The notes: generated by a model not told the origin, from the sequence alone. A DNA stretch of 64,000 nucleotides from Marinobacter salarius (GCF_032922745.1 NZ_CP136693.1:3348001-3412000), one strand, 5' to 3'; counted from the first letter of the stretch, positions 9,426-17,877 are shown. Made by a program: numbers and translations.

Positions 9426-9454
9426 ACGATGAAAAAAAACGGCTCGTTTGTCAA
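9426..9454 (-). promoter_or_regulatory. Possible fadBA promoter with a palindromic operator-like element
   Basis: In the 447-base fadB/unknown-gene intergenic region the minus strand has a perfect TTGACA (9454-9449). It is followed after 17 bases by a poor -10 (CATCGT). Overlapping it is the palindrome AAACG-GCT-CGTTT (9437-9449), which resembles the AAAC...GTTT operators of PsrA-type fatty-acid-responsive TetR repressors, but with a 5-base centre instead of the usual 2-4. Assignment to a regulator is inference. The rest of 9270-9716 holds only a small plus-strand open frame judged not to be a gene. Confidence 0.3.
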
Positions 9455-9716
9455 TTTGTTTCTGGATGAATCAACCCGACCAGCCTCGAAATGGACAGCC
9501 GAATGGCATCAGGAGGCGAATGGAATTGTTGTTTATCAAGCATGTAGTTCGAGGTATTGATGCGAAACGGCAGGTTTATCACGTAAATTTTAAATTTGTT
9601 TACATTTACTCCCGTAGCGCCCCCTAAAACAACTTGATTGGTCGGCGGAGTTACTTTACCTTCAGCCTAAGACTTTAGTCCACAATAATAAAACAGCCTT
9701 AACGGAGACCCATCCG

Positions 9717-10532
9717 ATGAAAGACGCTCGCTTGCGGGTACGTTCCCTGGTAACGGCGCTCGTGCTGTTGCTGATTACTTCCTTTACGGTCCGCGCCCAG
9801 GAAGGCGACGGCTTTCTTTCGGACCTGCATAATTTCCGGGTCAATAACTACATGGCACTGGACGCCTACTATCGGTTCAGCGCAAGCGGCGATACCGAAA
9901 CCCTGAACGAGATTGTTGCCAGTATCAATGCCGCCAACGAATCCATGAATTCGGTCGCGGATAGCAATGCCAGCGTATTGTCCGGAGCACAGGTAGAAAG
10001 CCTCAATGTGGAATTTGACAAGTTCAAGGATCTGATGCGAAGCAATATCAACGACGTACGCAACACCGGCTACCCTGATCTGCGCCTGATGTCCGATATG
10101 GCGAACCAGGCGTTAATGATGAACGAGGTGGCTTCGGAAATGTATGCGGTTGCCCGTGAAAGCACCGAAATTGCGACTTCCCAGAGAGTTGAAGCCGCAC
10201 GTTCAGCAGCAGTCACTATGGCACAGATGATGGCCAAGTACTCTGCCCGCACCCACTCGTCAGTGGCGCAGACCTTCCAGGGCTCCTCGAACGACATCCC
10301 TCTTGACGAGCAGGCAAGGCAGTTCGACACATTGCTCTCCCAGATCACCGAAGGCGGCGTCCAGGGCCCACTAAAAACGGCTCTGGACGACCTGACCTCC
10401 AAGTGGCAGTTTATCCGCAACTCCTACATCAATTACAACGACAACAACGTTGCTTTTGTGATCGACCGCTATTCCAAAGGCATTCTCCGTGGCCTGGAGA
10501 CAACCATTGGCCTGCTCCGCGAAAACGCCTGA
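9717..10532 (+). CDS. Secreted protein of unknown function
   Basis: I do not recognise this 271 aa protein. It starts with a classical signal peptide: basic MKDARLRVRS, a hydrophobic stretch, and a likely Sec cleavage after VRA (residue ~27). The mature part is rich in Ala, Asn, Ser and Glu and reads as mostly helical, without cysteine or an obvious catalytic motif, so it is probably a soluble periplasmic helical protein. A start at 9717 is supported by GGAG upstream. It diverges from fadBA and is followed by a hairpin and the usp promoter, so it is probably transcribed alone. Base composition matches its neighbours. Confidence 0.75.
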   Translation: MKDARLRVRSLVTALVLLLITSFTVRAQEGDGFLSDLHNFRVNNYMALDAYYRFSASGDTETLNEIVASINAANESMNSVADSNASVLSGAQVESLNVEFDKFKDLMRSNINDVRNTGYPDLRLMSDMANQALMMNEVASEMYAVARESTEIATSQRVEAARSAAVTMAQMMAKYSARTHSSVAQTFQGSSNDIPLDEQARQFDTLLSQITEGGVQGPLKTALDDLTSKWQFIRNSYINYNDNNVAFVIDRYSKGILRGLETTIGLLRENA

Positions 10533-10542
10533 CATCCCTGCT

Positions 10543-10568
10543 GGCTGGGGCGGCCTGTTCCCCCAGCC
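10543..10568 (+). terminator. GC-rich hairpin after the secreted-protein gene
   Basis: GGCTGGGG (10543-10550) pairs with CCCCAGCC (10561-10568) across a 10-base loop, about 10 bases after the stop codon. No T run follows, so it may act as an RNA 3' end stabiliser or a poor terminator. Confidence 0.45.
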
Positions 10569-10598
10569 AATGCACTCTCTGTCCTTTCCAGTCAGTCA

Positions 10599-10626
10599 TT
10601 GATACCTGTCAGTATTGGTTTACACT
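10599..10626 (+). promoter_or_regulatory. Probable promoter of the universal stress protein gene
   Basis: TTGATA (10599-10604), a 16-base spacer and TACACT (10621-10626); the predicted start is near 10633, about 55 nt before the ATG at 10689. Confidence 0.4.
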
Positions 10627-10688
10627 TTTAGTATAAGGTGTTGCTTTGGTGCACAAAGAGCTTGACCCATCCGCTAAGGAGCGATGCG

Positions 10689-11120
10689 ATGTCGATCTAT
10701 AAGAAGATACTGGTGGCAATCGATCTGACCGAAGAAGCCCCCCAGGTACTCAACAAGGCCATCGAAATAAGCAAGGCCCACAGTGCCGAACTGATGTTGG
10801 TACACGTGGTCGAACCTGTTGGCTACGCCTATGGGGGCGACATTCCAATGGATCTGACGGAACTTCAGGACCAACTGGACAAGGCCGCGAAGGAACAGCT
10901 CGCCGGATATGGTGAAAAGTACGACGTAGGGACAGACAATCAAATCGTAACCGTGGGACGCCCGGAATCCGAAATCCATCGGCTGTCGGAGGAACAGAGC
11001 GTGGACTTGGTGATTGTCGGAAGCCACGGCCGCAAAGGGTTCCAGCTGCTTCTGGGATCAACCGCTAACGGTGTGTTGCACGGCACCGTCTGCGATGTCC
11101 TTGCGGTTCGTATCCAGTAG
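10689..11120 (+). CDS. Universal stress protein, UspA family
   Basis: A 143 aa single-domain Usp with the alpha/beta nucleotide-binding fold. The N-terminus MSIYKKILVAIDLTEEA is typical. The C-terminal block VGSHGRKGFQLLLGSTANGV fits the G-2x-G-9x-G-(S/T) ATP-binding signature, so ATP binding of the UspFG/MJ0577 kind is likely. The start at 10689 has AAGGAG 6 bases upstream; an earlier in-frame start at 10638 overlaps the predicted transcription start. It stands alone between two predicted terminators. Induction by stress or stationary phase is usual for the family but not visible here. Confidence 0.93.
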   Translation: MSIYKKILVAIDLTEEAPQVLNKAIEISKAHSAELMLVHVVEPVGYAYGGDIPMDLTELQDQLDKAAKEQLAGYGEKYDVGTDNQIVTVGRPESEIHRLSEEQSVDLVIVGSHGRKGFQLLLGSTANGVLHGTVCDVLAVRIQ

Positions 11121-11134
11121 CCGGACTGTGGTCG

Positions 11135-11160
11135 CGGCGCCTCAAACGGCGCCGTCGCCT
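11135..11160 (+). terminator. Probable terminator after usp
   Basis: CGGCGCC (11135-11141) pairs with GGCGCCG (11148-11154) around a 6-base loop. A T-rich stretch follows after a short GC spacer. The stem overlaps the last codons of the convergent gene that ends at 11142. Confidence 0.45.
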
Positions 11161-11813
11161 TTCATTTTTGCTTCCAGTTTACGAAGCTGACTCTCCAGGG
11201 AAAAACTCACACTTGAGGCCATTGAGAAGAAGTTCAGCAATGCCTTCAGGTTACTGTCCCCCTTGCATACCGAATGGATGCGCTGCCATAACGCCTGGTT
11301 CACCAACTGCAGACGTTGATTTCTCTCAACCAGTCCTTTCAGGTCCCAGTCTGGCTCTTGATGGTTGCGTTTTGCCAGGTACTGCTGCAGAAGGTAGTGA
11401 GACACACTCCTCATGATGAACTCATCGTTGCTGGCAAACGGTAAGTGATGCACGGCCATCGATTTCAATTCGGACAGCACCGGACACCCGCTTGTCGCCA
11501 TTTTCAGTCCCAGCAATGACCTCAGGGCTTCCTCAAGTGTGGTGTCCTTGGAATAACTCCTACGGTCGTCGGTCACCTCTACATTCACCCTCTGATAGGC
11601 ATCTTCTGCCTGAAAGGCGTTGACAACCGGAAGTATTTCAACCGCGGCGGGACATCGCGGCGACTCTGACGGTTTCAGCGGGCAGTTGGAGCATTGGCAG
11701 TGCTCCAACTTTGTCCAGCTCGGCAGATTGCCCGTCGAGTCGGCCGGTCGATCGGTTACTTTAAAAGTTTCTGAACGTTTGTCTTCAAGCTTGAAGTGAT
11801 ACGTTACATTCAT
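11142..11813 (-). CDS. Conserved-looking protein of unknown function with a CxCxxC cluster
   Basis: I do not recognise this 223 aa soluble protein. The first ~55 residues hold an HCQCSNCPLK...RCPAA cluster (Cys 39, 41, 44 and 54), which looks like a zinc or Fe-S site. The second half is predicted helical, with a Leu/Gln-rich segment (VERNQRLQLVNQALWQR) and a charged C-terminal tail (LEAKMKGDG). No signal peptide or membrane segment is seen. Its ATG overlaps the uup stop as ATGA (11810-11813), so translation is coupled to uup. The operon ycbX-uup-this gene points to a link with ribosome or redox functions, but that is inference. Confidence 0.75.
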   Translation of the reverse strand: MNVTYHFKLEDKRSETFKVTDRPADSTGNLPSWTKLEHCQCSNCPLKPSESPRCPAAVEILPVVNAFQAEDAYQRVNVEVTDDRRSYSKDTTLEEALRSLLGLKMATSGCPVLSELKSMAVHHLPFASNDEFIMRSVSHYLLQQYLAKRNHQEPDWDLKGLVERNQRLQLVNQALWQRIHSVCKGDSNLKALLNFFSMASSVSFSLESQLRKLEAKMKGDGAV

Positions 11814-13738
11814 TGATTCGCCTGTTCTTCCAGCTCCATCCAGCGCTCGATGACCTTCTCCAGGTGGGCTTCCTTGTCCCCGAGGTCCGCCAGGGTCGTG
11901 GAGACGCTCTCAGCGGGCCCGGAGTAGAATTCCGGATCGGAAATTTGTGCCCGAAGCTTTTCCAGTTCCGCCTCCAGCTCTTCAATCTGGGCCGGAAGTT
12001 TTTCCAGTTCAAGCTTCAGTTTGTAGCTGAGTTTTACGGGTTTTGTTTTCTTGGTGTCCGCCACGGTGGGTGCTTCCGGCCTTTTTTCCGGTGCCGGGTT
12101 CTGATTCTTGGGCGGTTTGGTGGCCTTCCGGCTTACCCCCTCGGAAGGAAACCGACCACCCTGCCTTCGCCAGTCGGTATAACCGCCGACGAACTCCGCG
12201 ACTCTGCCAGAGCCGTCGAGGAATACCGTATCAGTGGCAACGTTATCCAGGAACTCCCGGTCGTGGCTGATAACGATCACAGTGCCGGCAAATTCCACCA
12301 GCCGGGATTCGAGTAACTCCAGAGTTTCCACGTCCAGATCGTTGGTTGGCTCATCCAGCACCAGGATATTGGCCGGCTTGCTGAAGAGCTTGGCAAGAAG
12401 CAGGCGCGCACGCTCGCCACCAGAAAATACACGGACAGGAGAACGCGCCCGTTCGGGGCTGAACAGGAATTCCTGCAGATAACCTAGTACGTGCTTGCTC
12501 TGGCCATTGATTTCGATGAACTCCCGGCCCTCTGAAAGGTTATCCAGTGCGTTGCGTTCCAAGTCGAGCTCACCGCGAAGTTGGTCGAAGTAAGCAATCT
12601 GCAAATTGGTGCCGAGGCGGATCCTGCCATCCGTGGGCTTCAGGTCTCCCAGCATCAGACGGACCAAGGTAGTCTTCCCGGTGCCGTTCTCACCAACGAG
12701 ACCAATCTTGTCGCCTCGGAGCACGGTCATGTTCATGTCGCGAATAACCGCAGTACCGTCAGGATAGGCAAAGCCGGCATCACTGGCTTCCACCACCAGT
12801 TTCCCGGAACGGGCAGCGTCTTCCACCGAAAAGCTCGCAGTTCCACCGCGTTCGCGACGTTGCTGGCGTTCTTCACGCATGGCCTTTAGCGCCCTCACCC
12901 GGCCCATATTGCGGGTCCTACGAGCCTTGATCCCCTGACGAATCCACGCCTCTTCCTGCTTTAGCCGCTTGTCGAACAACGCATTCTGGCGATCTTCCTC
13001 CTCCAGAGCCTTTTCCTTGAGGTCCAGGTAACGGTCGTACGTAGCCGCGAAACTCACCAGATGCCCGCGGTCCAGTTCCACGATCCGCGTGGCCATGCGG
13101 CGTATAAACGCGCGGTCGTGGCTGACAAACAGAATCGCGCCACGGAATTGACCAAGGGCCTCTTCCAGCCAGGCAATGGCGGGCACATCCAGGTGGTTGG
13201 TAGGCTCATCCAGCAACAGAATATCCGGCTCGGTCACCAGGGCACGCGCCAACAGGACACGTCGCTGCCAACCGCCGGAAAGCGTGTTCAGACGCTGCTC
13301 CGGGTCGATGCCATATTGCTCGAGGATGGCGCCGACTTTCTGGTCCAGACGCCAGCCATCCAGCGCCTCAAGGCGCTCCTGTACTTTCATCAGCCGGTCC
13401 AGGCTGGCTTCATCCGCAGTCTGGGACAACCGATGAAATTCCGCGAGCAATTCCCCGGTCTCCGGGAAAGCACCGGAAACGGCCTCATACGCGGTTCGAG
13501 TATCATTGACGGGGAGATTCTGGGGCAGCACTGACAACACCGCACCGTCGTCCAGCCGGACAACACCGCCGTCCGCCGTTACCTCACCGCTGACGATCTT
13601 CAGTAGTGTGGATTTTCCCTCGCCATTCCTGCCAAGAAGACACAAACGTTCACCTGCCTCGATGGTCATAGAGGCTTGGTCGAGCAATGGCTGCATGCCA
13701 AAAGCAAGGGATACGGCATCCAGCGTTAACAATGGCAC
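11810..13738 (-). CDS. uup: ABC-F family ATPase, Uup type
   Basis: Cytoplasmic twin-ATPase ABC-F protein of about 642 aa that acts on ribosomes, and possibly DNA, rather than in transport; E. coli Uup affects transposon excision and ribosome assembly. Two Walker A motifs (GRNGEGKST, GENGTGKTT), two signatures (LSGGWQRR, FSGGERAR) and two Walker B motifs (DEPTNHLD, DEPTNDLD) are intact. There is no membrane domain. A Pro/Lys-rich linker leads to a C-terminal coiled coil (IEELEAELEKLRAQ), which in Uup binds DNA. The GTG start at 13738 has GGAG 10 bases upstream and follows the ycbX stop by one base. An ATG at 13813 would intrude into ycbX. Confidence 0.93.
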   Translation of the reverse strand: MPLLTLDAVSLAFGMQPLLDQASMTIEAGERLCLLGRNGEGKSTLLKIVSGEVTADGGVVRLDDGAVLSVLPQNLPVNDTRTAYEAVSGAFPETGELLAEFHRLSQTADEASLDRLMKVQERLEALDGWRLDQKVGAILEQYGIDPEQRLNTLSGGWQRRVLLARALVTEPDILLLDEPTNHLDVPAIAWLEEALGQFRGAILFVSHDRAFIRRMATRIVELDRGHLVSFAATYDRYLDLKEKALEEEDRQNALFDKRLKQEEAWIRQGIKARRTRNMGRVRALKAMREERQQRRERGGTASFSVEDAARSGKLVVEASDAGFAYPDGTAVIRDMNMTVLRGDKIGLVGENGTGKTTLVRLMLGDLKPTDGRIRLGTNLQIAYFDQLRGELDLERNALDNLSEGREFIEINGQSKHVLGYLQEFLFSPERARSPVRVFSGGERARLLLAKLFSKPANILVLDEPTNDLDVETLELLESRLVEFAGTVIVISHDREFLDNVATDTVFLDGSGRVAEFVGGYTDWRRQGGRFPSEGVSRKATKPPKNQNPAPEKRPEAPTVADTKKTKPVKLSYKLKLELEKLPAQIEELEAELEKLRAQISDPEFYSGPAESVSTTLADLGDKEAHLEKVIERWMELEEQANQ

Positions 13739-13739
13739 G

Positions 13740-14549
13740 TTACTGATTCTCCGTTGTGGCAGTCGTTTGCAGAGTAATCGGATCACCGACCCGGATGGTC
13801 CCGTCCGATTCATGAATGGCGTTCATTCCGAAAATGACGCCGTCAGAGGTTCGCCGATAGGTTCCAAGCATCCTTAAAGGCTGCAGATCTACGGACTTTA
13901 CGCCTTGGTCCGGATCCACGGTGGTCATAACACAGCGGGAACAGGGCTTTACCAGCGTGAATGCCGTTTCCCCGATGCGTGCAGATGTCCAGTTGTCCTC
14001 ATCCCAGGCCCCCGCGCCCTCAACAACAATGTTCGGCCGGAACCTTCGCATATCGATGGCCGAATCAAGGCGCGTGTTCAGCTCTTCAAGGGACGCAAGG
14101 TTGGTGATCAGGAATGGAAAACCATCGGCAAAGCTGACCCGACGATACTCGGTAACCCGGCTCGCATCAACGCGGCGGAAGGTTTCCTCGGGCATATACA
14201 CAAAGCGAAATGTCTGGCCACAGTAGCGGGACAGCGCAGCAGATGCCTTGTCCTCTCCGTACACCGCTTTCGCCCAGTCCCGCCAGACCCTGACACGACA
14301 CTCCTCAGTGTCCGGCAACAATGGAAACTCGCCCTCCCCCGGTATATCGACAAAGACCTGACCTGAGTCCAACCGGGCTTTGATCATGGCGAGTTCCGGA
14401 TTGCTTCGCTGGGTAACGAACTCGCGCTCGGAATCAACGATCATCCAGCGACGGTCATCGGCCGGACCGAACTCGTCCAGAAGGAATGAAGAAACCTGGA
14501 TTCCGGCCAGGGACTTGACCGGATAGACATACAACGAATGTACCTGCAT
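13740..14549 (-). CDS. MOSC domain protein, YcbX-like (without ferredoxin domain)
   Basis: A 269 aa protein with the N-terminal MOSC beta-barrel domain (residues 1-~115, VHSLYVYPVKSLAGI) and a C-terminal MOSC domain bearing the conserved Cys in KPCSRCVMTTVDP. These proteins handle molybdenum-cofactor sulfur or reduce N-hydroxylated compounds. E. coli YcbX has about 369 aa with a C-terminal 2Fe-2S ferredoxin domain; this protein stops before that part, so an external electron donor would be needed. It sits directly upstream of uup, echoing the ycbX/uup neighbourhood of E. coli, and its stop is one base from the uup start. Confidence 0.87.
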   Translation of the reverse strand: MQVHSLYVYPVKSLAGIQVSSFLLDEFGPADDRRWMIVDSEREFVTQRSNPELAMIKARLDSGQVFVDIPGEGEFPLLPDTEECRVRVWRDWAKAVYGEDKASAALSRYCGQTFRFVYMPEETFRRVDASRVTEYRRVSFADGFPFLITNLASLEELNTRLDSAIDMRRFRPNIVVEGAGAWDEDNWTSARIGETAFTLVKPCSRCVMTTVDPDQGVKSVDLQPLRMLGTYRRTSDGVIFGMNAIHESDGTIRVGDPITLQTTATTENQ

Positions 14550-14645
14550 GGGCGCTCCCGAAACACTGACGACAAGGCATCCAATATGACCTGGCAGTAT
14601 AACCGAGAACAGGGTGTGAAGACTGTGGCTTGCAGGCTAAAAATG

Positions 14646-14683
14646 AAAAACCCGGCCTTTCCTTTCGAAAAGACCGGGTTTTT
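14646..14683 (-). terminator. Terminator of tRNA-Gly
   Basis: CCCGG (14651-14655) and CCGGG (14674-14678), flanked by A5 and T5 runs, form an extended hairpin downstream of the tRNA on the minus strand, with T-rich sequence following. The symmetry would also allow function on the plus strand. Confidence 0.75.
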
Positions 14684-14689
14684 GGAATC

Positions 14690-14765
14690 TGGAGCGGGAA
14701 ACGAGATTCGAACTCGCGACCCCAACCTTGGCAAGGTTGTGCTCTACCAGCTGAGCTATTCCCGC
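14690..14765 (-). tRNA. tRNA-Gly (anticodon GCC)
   Basis: A 76-nt cloverleaf including an encoded CCA. The acceptor GCGGGAA pairs with TTCCCGC, the discriminator is U, and the D arm is AGCTCAGCTGGTAGAGC. The anticodon stem CAACC/GGTTG encloses the loop TTGCCAA (anticodon GCC), and the T arm contains GTTCGAAT. Confidence 0.97.
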
Positions 14766-14782
14766 TTGATCAACGGACGCGT

Positions 14783-14810
14783 ATTCTACGGATTCATCCT
14801 GGTTCGTCAA
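14783..14810 (-). promoter_or_regulatory. Promoter of tRNA-Gly
   Basis: On the minus strand TTGACG (14810-14805), a 16-base spacer and TAGAAT (14788-14783). A GC-rich discriminator (ACGCGTCCG) follows, as expected for stringently controlled stable-RNA promoters. Confidence 0.7.
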
Positions 14811-14842
14811 CTCTTTTTTCAGGACCTTTTTCATCCCCATAT

Positions 14843-15586
14843 TCAGACCGGTACGATCTCCTGTTCGCCTAACGCCAACCCGATCACGCGCGCAACGGTC
14901 TCAGACAGTGCAGCGTAATCCACACGCTGATCGTTGAGTAAAGAATCGTATCCCATACCCAGAGTGACATTCACCAGCAGCGTTGCGTCTCTCTCCGGTG
15001 ATGGCGAATCCAGCCGCTTCAGTATCTGCCGCAGGCCTGCGGTCCAGGCTTCACGATAGCTTCTTGCCAGGCCCGCAAGACGGTCATCCCTTAGCGCTTC
15101 CATAAGGAACACCTGCTCCGCCAGCATCTGCTGCCTTCGCTTTGTAAACTGCTCATGGAGGTAGGCCGTCGATATTACCGACAAACGCGCAGCCAATTCC
15201 TTGCGTTGGGGACCATTGCGCCGAAGGGTTTCTGCAGGGGTGGTATCCAGCACCAGATTGATGGTGTCATAAAAGCCATCAAGATTGTCCCGGGCTTTTT
15301 CAGCGAAAAGCATGAATGAGTCACTGATCAATTCATGAATATCGCGAAAGTAATAGGTGGTGGCGGCCAGAGGCACTTTCGCTTCCCTCGCAACAGCTCG
15401 ATGCTTGATGCCTCGCAAACCGTCACGAGCTGCAATTCGAAGGGTCGCCTCCAGGATTTTAAGACGCCGTAGCTCGCTTTTTACACGTAAGGTCTTGCGC
15501 CCCCTGTAGCGAATCGACTGCCGAAGTAATCGGTTCTCCGGCAGTTCACTGTTCGCCTGGAGTGCGGGGTTCTGTAACTGCCCCAT
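14843..15586 (-). CDS. TetR family transcriptional regulator
   Basis: A 247 aa repressor-type protein. The TetR helix-turn-helix lies at residues ~45-90 (LKILEATLRIAARDGLRGIK, then VAREAKVPLAATTYYFRD). The C-terminal helical ligand domain is unassigned. A ~40-residue basic extension precedes the HTH (RGRKTLRVKSELRR). The ATG at 15586 was preferred over 15685 because AAGGA lies 9 bases upstream and the longer N-terminus is featureless. No divergent target gene is adjacent: DUF924 lies upstream on the same strand. The effector and regulon are unknown. Confidence 0.85.
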   Translation of the reverse strand: MGQLQNPALQANSELPENRLLRQSIRYRGRKTLRVKSELRRLKILEATLRIAARDGLRGIKHRAVAREAKVPLAATTYYFRDIHELISDSFMLFAEKARDNLDGFYDTINLVLDTTPAETLRRNGPQRKELAARLSVISTAYLHEQFTKRRQQMLAEQVFLMEALRDDRLAGLARSYREAWTAGLRQILKRLDSPSPERDATLLVNVTLGMGYDSLLNDQRVDYAALSETVARVIGLALGEQEIVPV

Positions 15587-15747
15587 GGCTGGTTTTCCTT
15601 GTTTCGATCGCCGGCCGCCTGCAATGGCCCTGAGACCTGTGCAGCGAAGCCTGATTCTTGTTAGTTTTTGTAAATTCTGCCGCATAAGGCGCCATGAAAC
15701 CTTGATGGGCTTGGCAGTTCCGGCCTGTTGAACGGATTTGAAGGCAT

Positions 15748-16350
15748 TTATTGGCCGAAGCGCTTACCGTTGGTCAGGTAGGCTTGCTCCTCCGGGCTCG
15801 AGGAGCGTTTCAGTGCCTGGTTGCGGTGTGGAAAACGGCCGAATTGGTGGATGATATCCCGATGGTCACGGGCGGATTGTAGAAAACTCTCCATAAAATC
15901 TCCGACAATGCCATCGGTAGCGGCGGCCAATTGCGAGTAACACTCCACAGACAGATCCTGATCCTCACGTTTTTCCGAGTGCTGCAGCGGCATATAGAGG
16001 AAGCCCCGCTTTACCGGGGGCAATTCCATGTCCTGTCCATCACGCATCGCTGCCTTACAGAGCTGTACAGACAACCGGTCATTGGAAAACGCCAGCGCTC
16101 CGCCCCGATGTATATTCCGTGTGAACTGATCCAGCAGGATGATCTCTGCAAGAGCCCCACCGGCCGTCTTGCGCCAGTGCCGCAGACCGTCCTCTGACGC
16201 AAAAAGGACCATCGACAGGAAGCGTCGCCGGATTTCCTGGTCGAAGGCACGCGTGGAACGGAACCAGCGATTCCTGTGAAAGCTGTCCGGCAGGCCGTGC
16301 TCATCAAGTTCACCAAACCAGAAATCCAGAATCTCTTTCCAATCGAACAT
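15748..16350 (-). CDS. DUF924 family protein
   Basis: A 200 aa cytoplasmic helical protein of the widespread DUF924 family, function unknown. Family marks are the N-terminal DFWFGELDE, the WFRSTRAFDQEIRRRF block, the central LDQFTRNIHRGGALAFSND and the C-terminal GRFPHRNQALKRSSSPEE. The family fold is TPR-like. It diverges from the cbiX-like gene across about 95 bases. No operon partner indicates a role. Confidence 0.9.
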   Translation of the reverse strand: MFDWKEILDFWFGELDEHGLPDSFHRNRWFRSTRAFDQEIRRRFLSMVLFASEDGLRHWRKTAGGALAEIILLDQFTRNIHRGGALAFSNDRLSVQLCKAAMRDGQDMELPPVKRGFLYMPLQHSEKREDQDLSVECYSQLAAATDGIVGDFMESFLQSARDHRDIIHQFGRFPHRNQALKRSSSPEEQAYLTNGKRFGQ

Positions 16351-16446
16351 ATACCCATCCTATCGTCATCGAGCAGCACAGTGGCAGGCCTGCGGCTGCT
16401 ACACTTTAGATTACTATCCCAGCTTTTATTCATACCAGGAGATACT

Positions 16447-16833
16447 ATGAACGGAGAAGCTCCCCGAATAATCCTACTTGCCCATGGAAGCAGCGATGAG
16501 CGCTGGTGCCGGACGTTCGAAGCATTGGCAACCCCGACACTTGAATCTGTACCCGGGTCCCGCATTGCCTATATGGAACTGGCAGAGCCCTCCCTAGATA
16601 CGGTTATCAGCGAGGGAGCAAGTGAAGGCGTCCGACAGTATACCGTCGTGCCGCTATTCCTGGCGGCGGGCCGTCATCTCAGAAAAGACGTTCCCGCGAT
16701 GATCGAGGGGCTACAAAGCCAACACGAGGTCAGCATTACGCTTGCACCACCCATCGGTGAGAATCCCGAACTGGGGAAAGCCATTCGTGACGTTGTGATC
16801 CACGAACTCGACAGCCACAAACAGCCGGCATAA
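16447..16833 (+). CDS. CbiX/SirB-like chelatase-family protein
   Basis: A 128 aa protein of the short CbiX class of sirohydrochlorin chelatases, which insert cobalt, nickel or iron into tetrapyrroles. The N-terminal ILLAHGSSD carries the conserved metal/active-site His. The second conserved block is VVPLFLAAGRHLRKDVP, whose His is also a metal ligand. The start at 16447 has AGGAG 5 bases upstream; an upstream in-frame start at 16276 would overlap DUF924. No cobalamin or siroheme genes are nearby, so the metal and product are uncertain. Confidence 0.85.
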   Translation: MNGEAPRIILLAHGSSDERWCRTFEALATPTLESVPGSRIAYMELAEPSLDTVISEGASEGVRQYTVVPLFLAAGRHLRKDVPAMIEGLQSQHEVSITLAPPIGENPELGKAIRDVVIHELDSHKQPA

Positions 16834-16889
16834 CCCATCACCGACAACTATCAATAGCCGACCATTAACCGACCCAGGAGCGAGCAGCA

Positions 16890-17795
16890 ATGGATAATCG
16901 GATTCTGATCACCGGAGGCACCGGATTCATCGGCCAATCATTGTGCCAACAACTGATCAGCAAAGGCTACGCCCCAACCGTCTTCAGCAGACAGTCCACA
17001 GCAAACGTTCAGGCTCTTTGTGGACGTGTAGAGGCGTTGGGAGATCTCGAGCTGCTACGAGGCCACCCGGGGTTCGGCGCGGTTATCAACCTGGCTGGCG
17101 AAGGCATCGCCGATAAACGGTGGTCCGATCGCCGCAAACAGGAACTGCGGGACAGCCGTATCGGCCTTACTAGCCTCCTGGCGAACGTGATAAGGAGCTG
17201 GGAATCACTCCCGCGCGTGCTGGTGTCCGGTTCTGCGGTGGGTTTCTACGGCGACCAGGGCCGTGAACGCGTGACTGAGCAAACGTTGCCCCATGACGAA
17301 TTCACTCATCGCATGTGCCGTGACTGGGAACAGGAAGCTCTGAGCCTGGAGGCTGACGGCGTTCGCGTATGCCTGTCGCGGACGGGGATTGTTGCCGGCC
17401 CCGGTGGCGGTTTCCTGCAGCGCATGCTTCTACCCTTCCGCCTGGGTCTTGGGGGACGACTTGGCGACGGCGAACAGTTCATGCCATGGGTTCACCGGGA
17501 CGACGTGGTCGCAGCGCTTGTCTGGATGCTCGAATCCGACAAGGCCAACGGCCCCTACAACGTCGTGAGCCCCAACCCGGTCACCAACCGGCAGTTTACA
17601 AAGTGTCTTGCCGGCGTTTTGGGCCGGCCGGCCATTTTCCCGGCACCAAGTCCGGTCCTTAAGTTGGCGCTGGGCGAAATGTCCCGGTTGTTACTGACCG
17701 GCCAAATGGCCATACCCGAAAGACTCGAAGCCGAAGGGTTCCATTTCCAGTATCCTGAATTGGGCCCAGCCCTGGCGGATTCGGTAAGGTACTGA
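16890..17795 (+). CDS. TIGR01777 family epimerase/NAD-dependent oxidoreductase (YfcH-like)
   Basis: A 301 aa extended short-chain dehydrogenase. The Rossmann GGTGFIG motif is at residues 8-14. INLAGEGIADKRW and the SGSAVGFYGDQG segment (with the family Tyr) follow, and a DUF1731-type C-terminus ends the protein. Bacterial YfcH homologues have no firmly established substrate. GGAG lies upstream of the ATG. It may be cotranscribed with the cbiX-like gene 56 bases before it. Confidence 0.9.
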   Translation: MDNRILITGGTGFIGQSLCQQLISKGYAPTVFSRQSTANVQALCGRVEALGDLELLRGHPGFGAVINLAGEGIADKRWSDRRKQELRDSRIGLTSLLANVIRSWESLPRVLVSGSAVGFYGDQGRERVTEQTLPHDEFTHRMCRDWEQEALSLEADGVRVCLSRTGIVAGPGGGFLQRMLLPFRLGLGGRLGDGEQFMPWVHRDDVVAALVWMLESDKANGPYNVVSPNPVTNRQFTKCLAGVLGRPAIFPAPSPVLKLALGEMSRLLLTGQMAIPERLEAEGFHFQYPELGPALADSVRY

Positions 17796-17877
17796 GGCGG
17801 TCCTCGGAAAGGCTCAGGGCAGCTTCCTCGACCAACCTGCTGTGCTCGCGAAAGCTATTATTTTTTTTAAAAACCGT

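Noticed and set aside
9291..9560. 89-codon plus-strand open frame in the fadB upstream region
   Set aside because: It begins inside the fadB leader and crosses the predicted promoter, with no RBS or family similarity.
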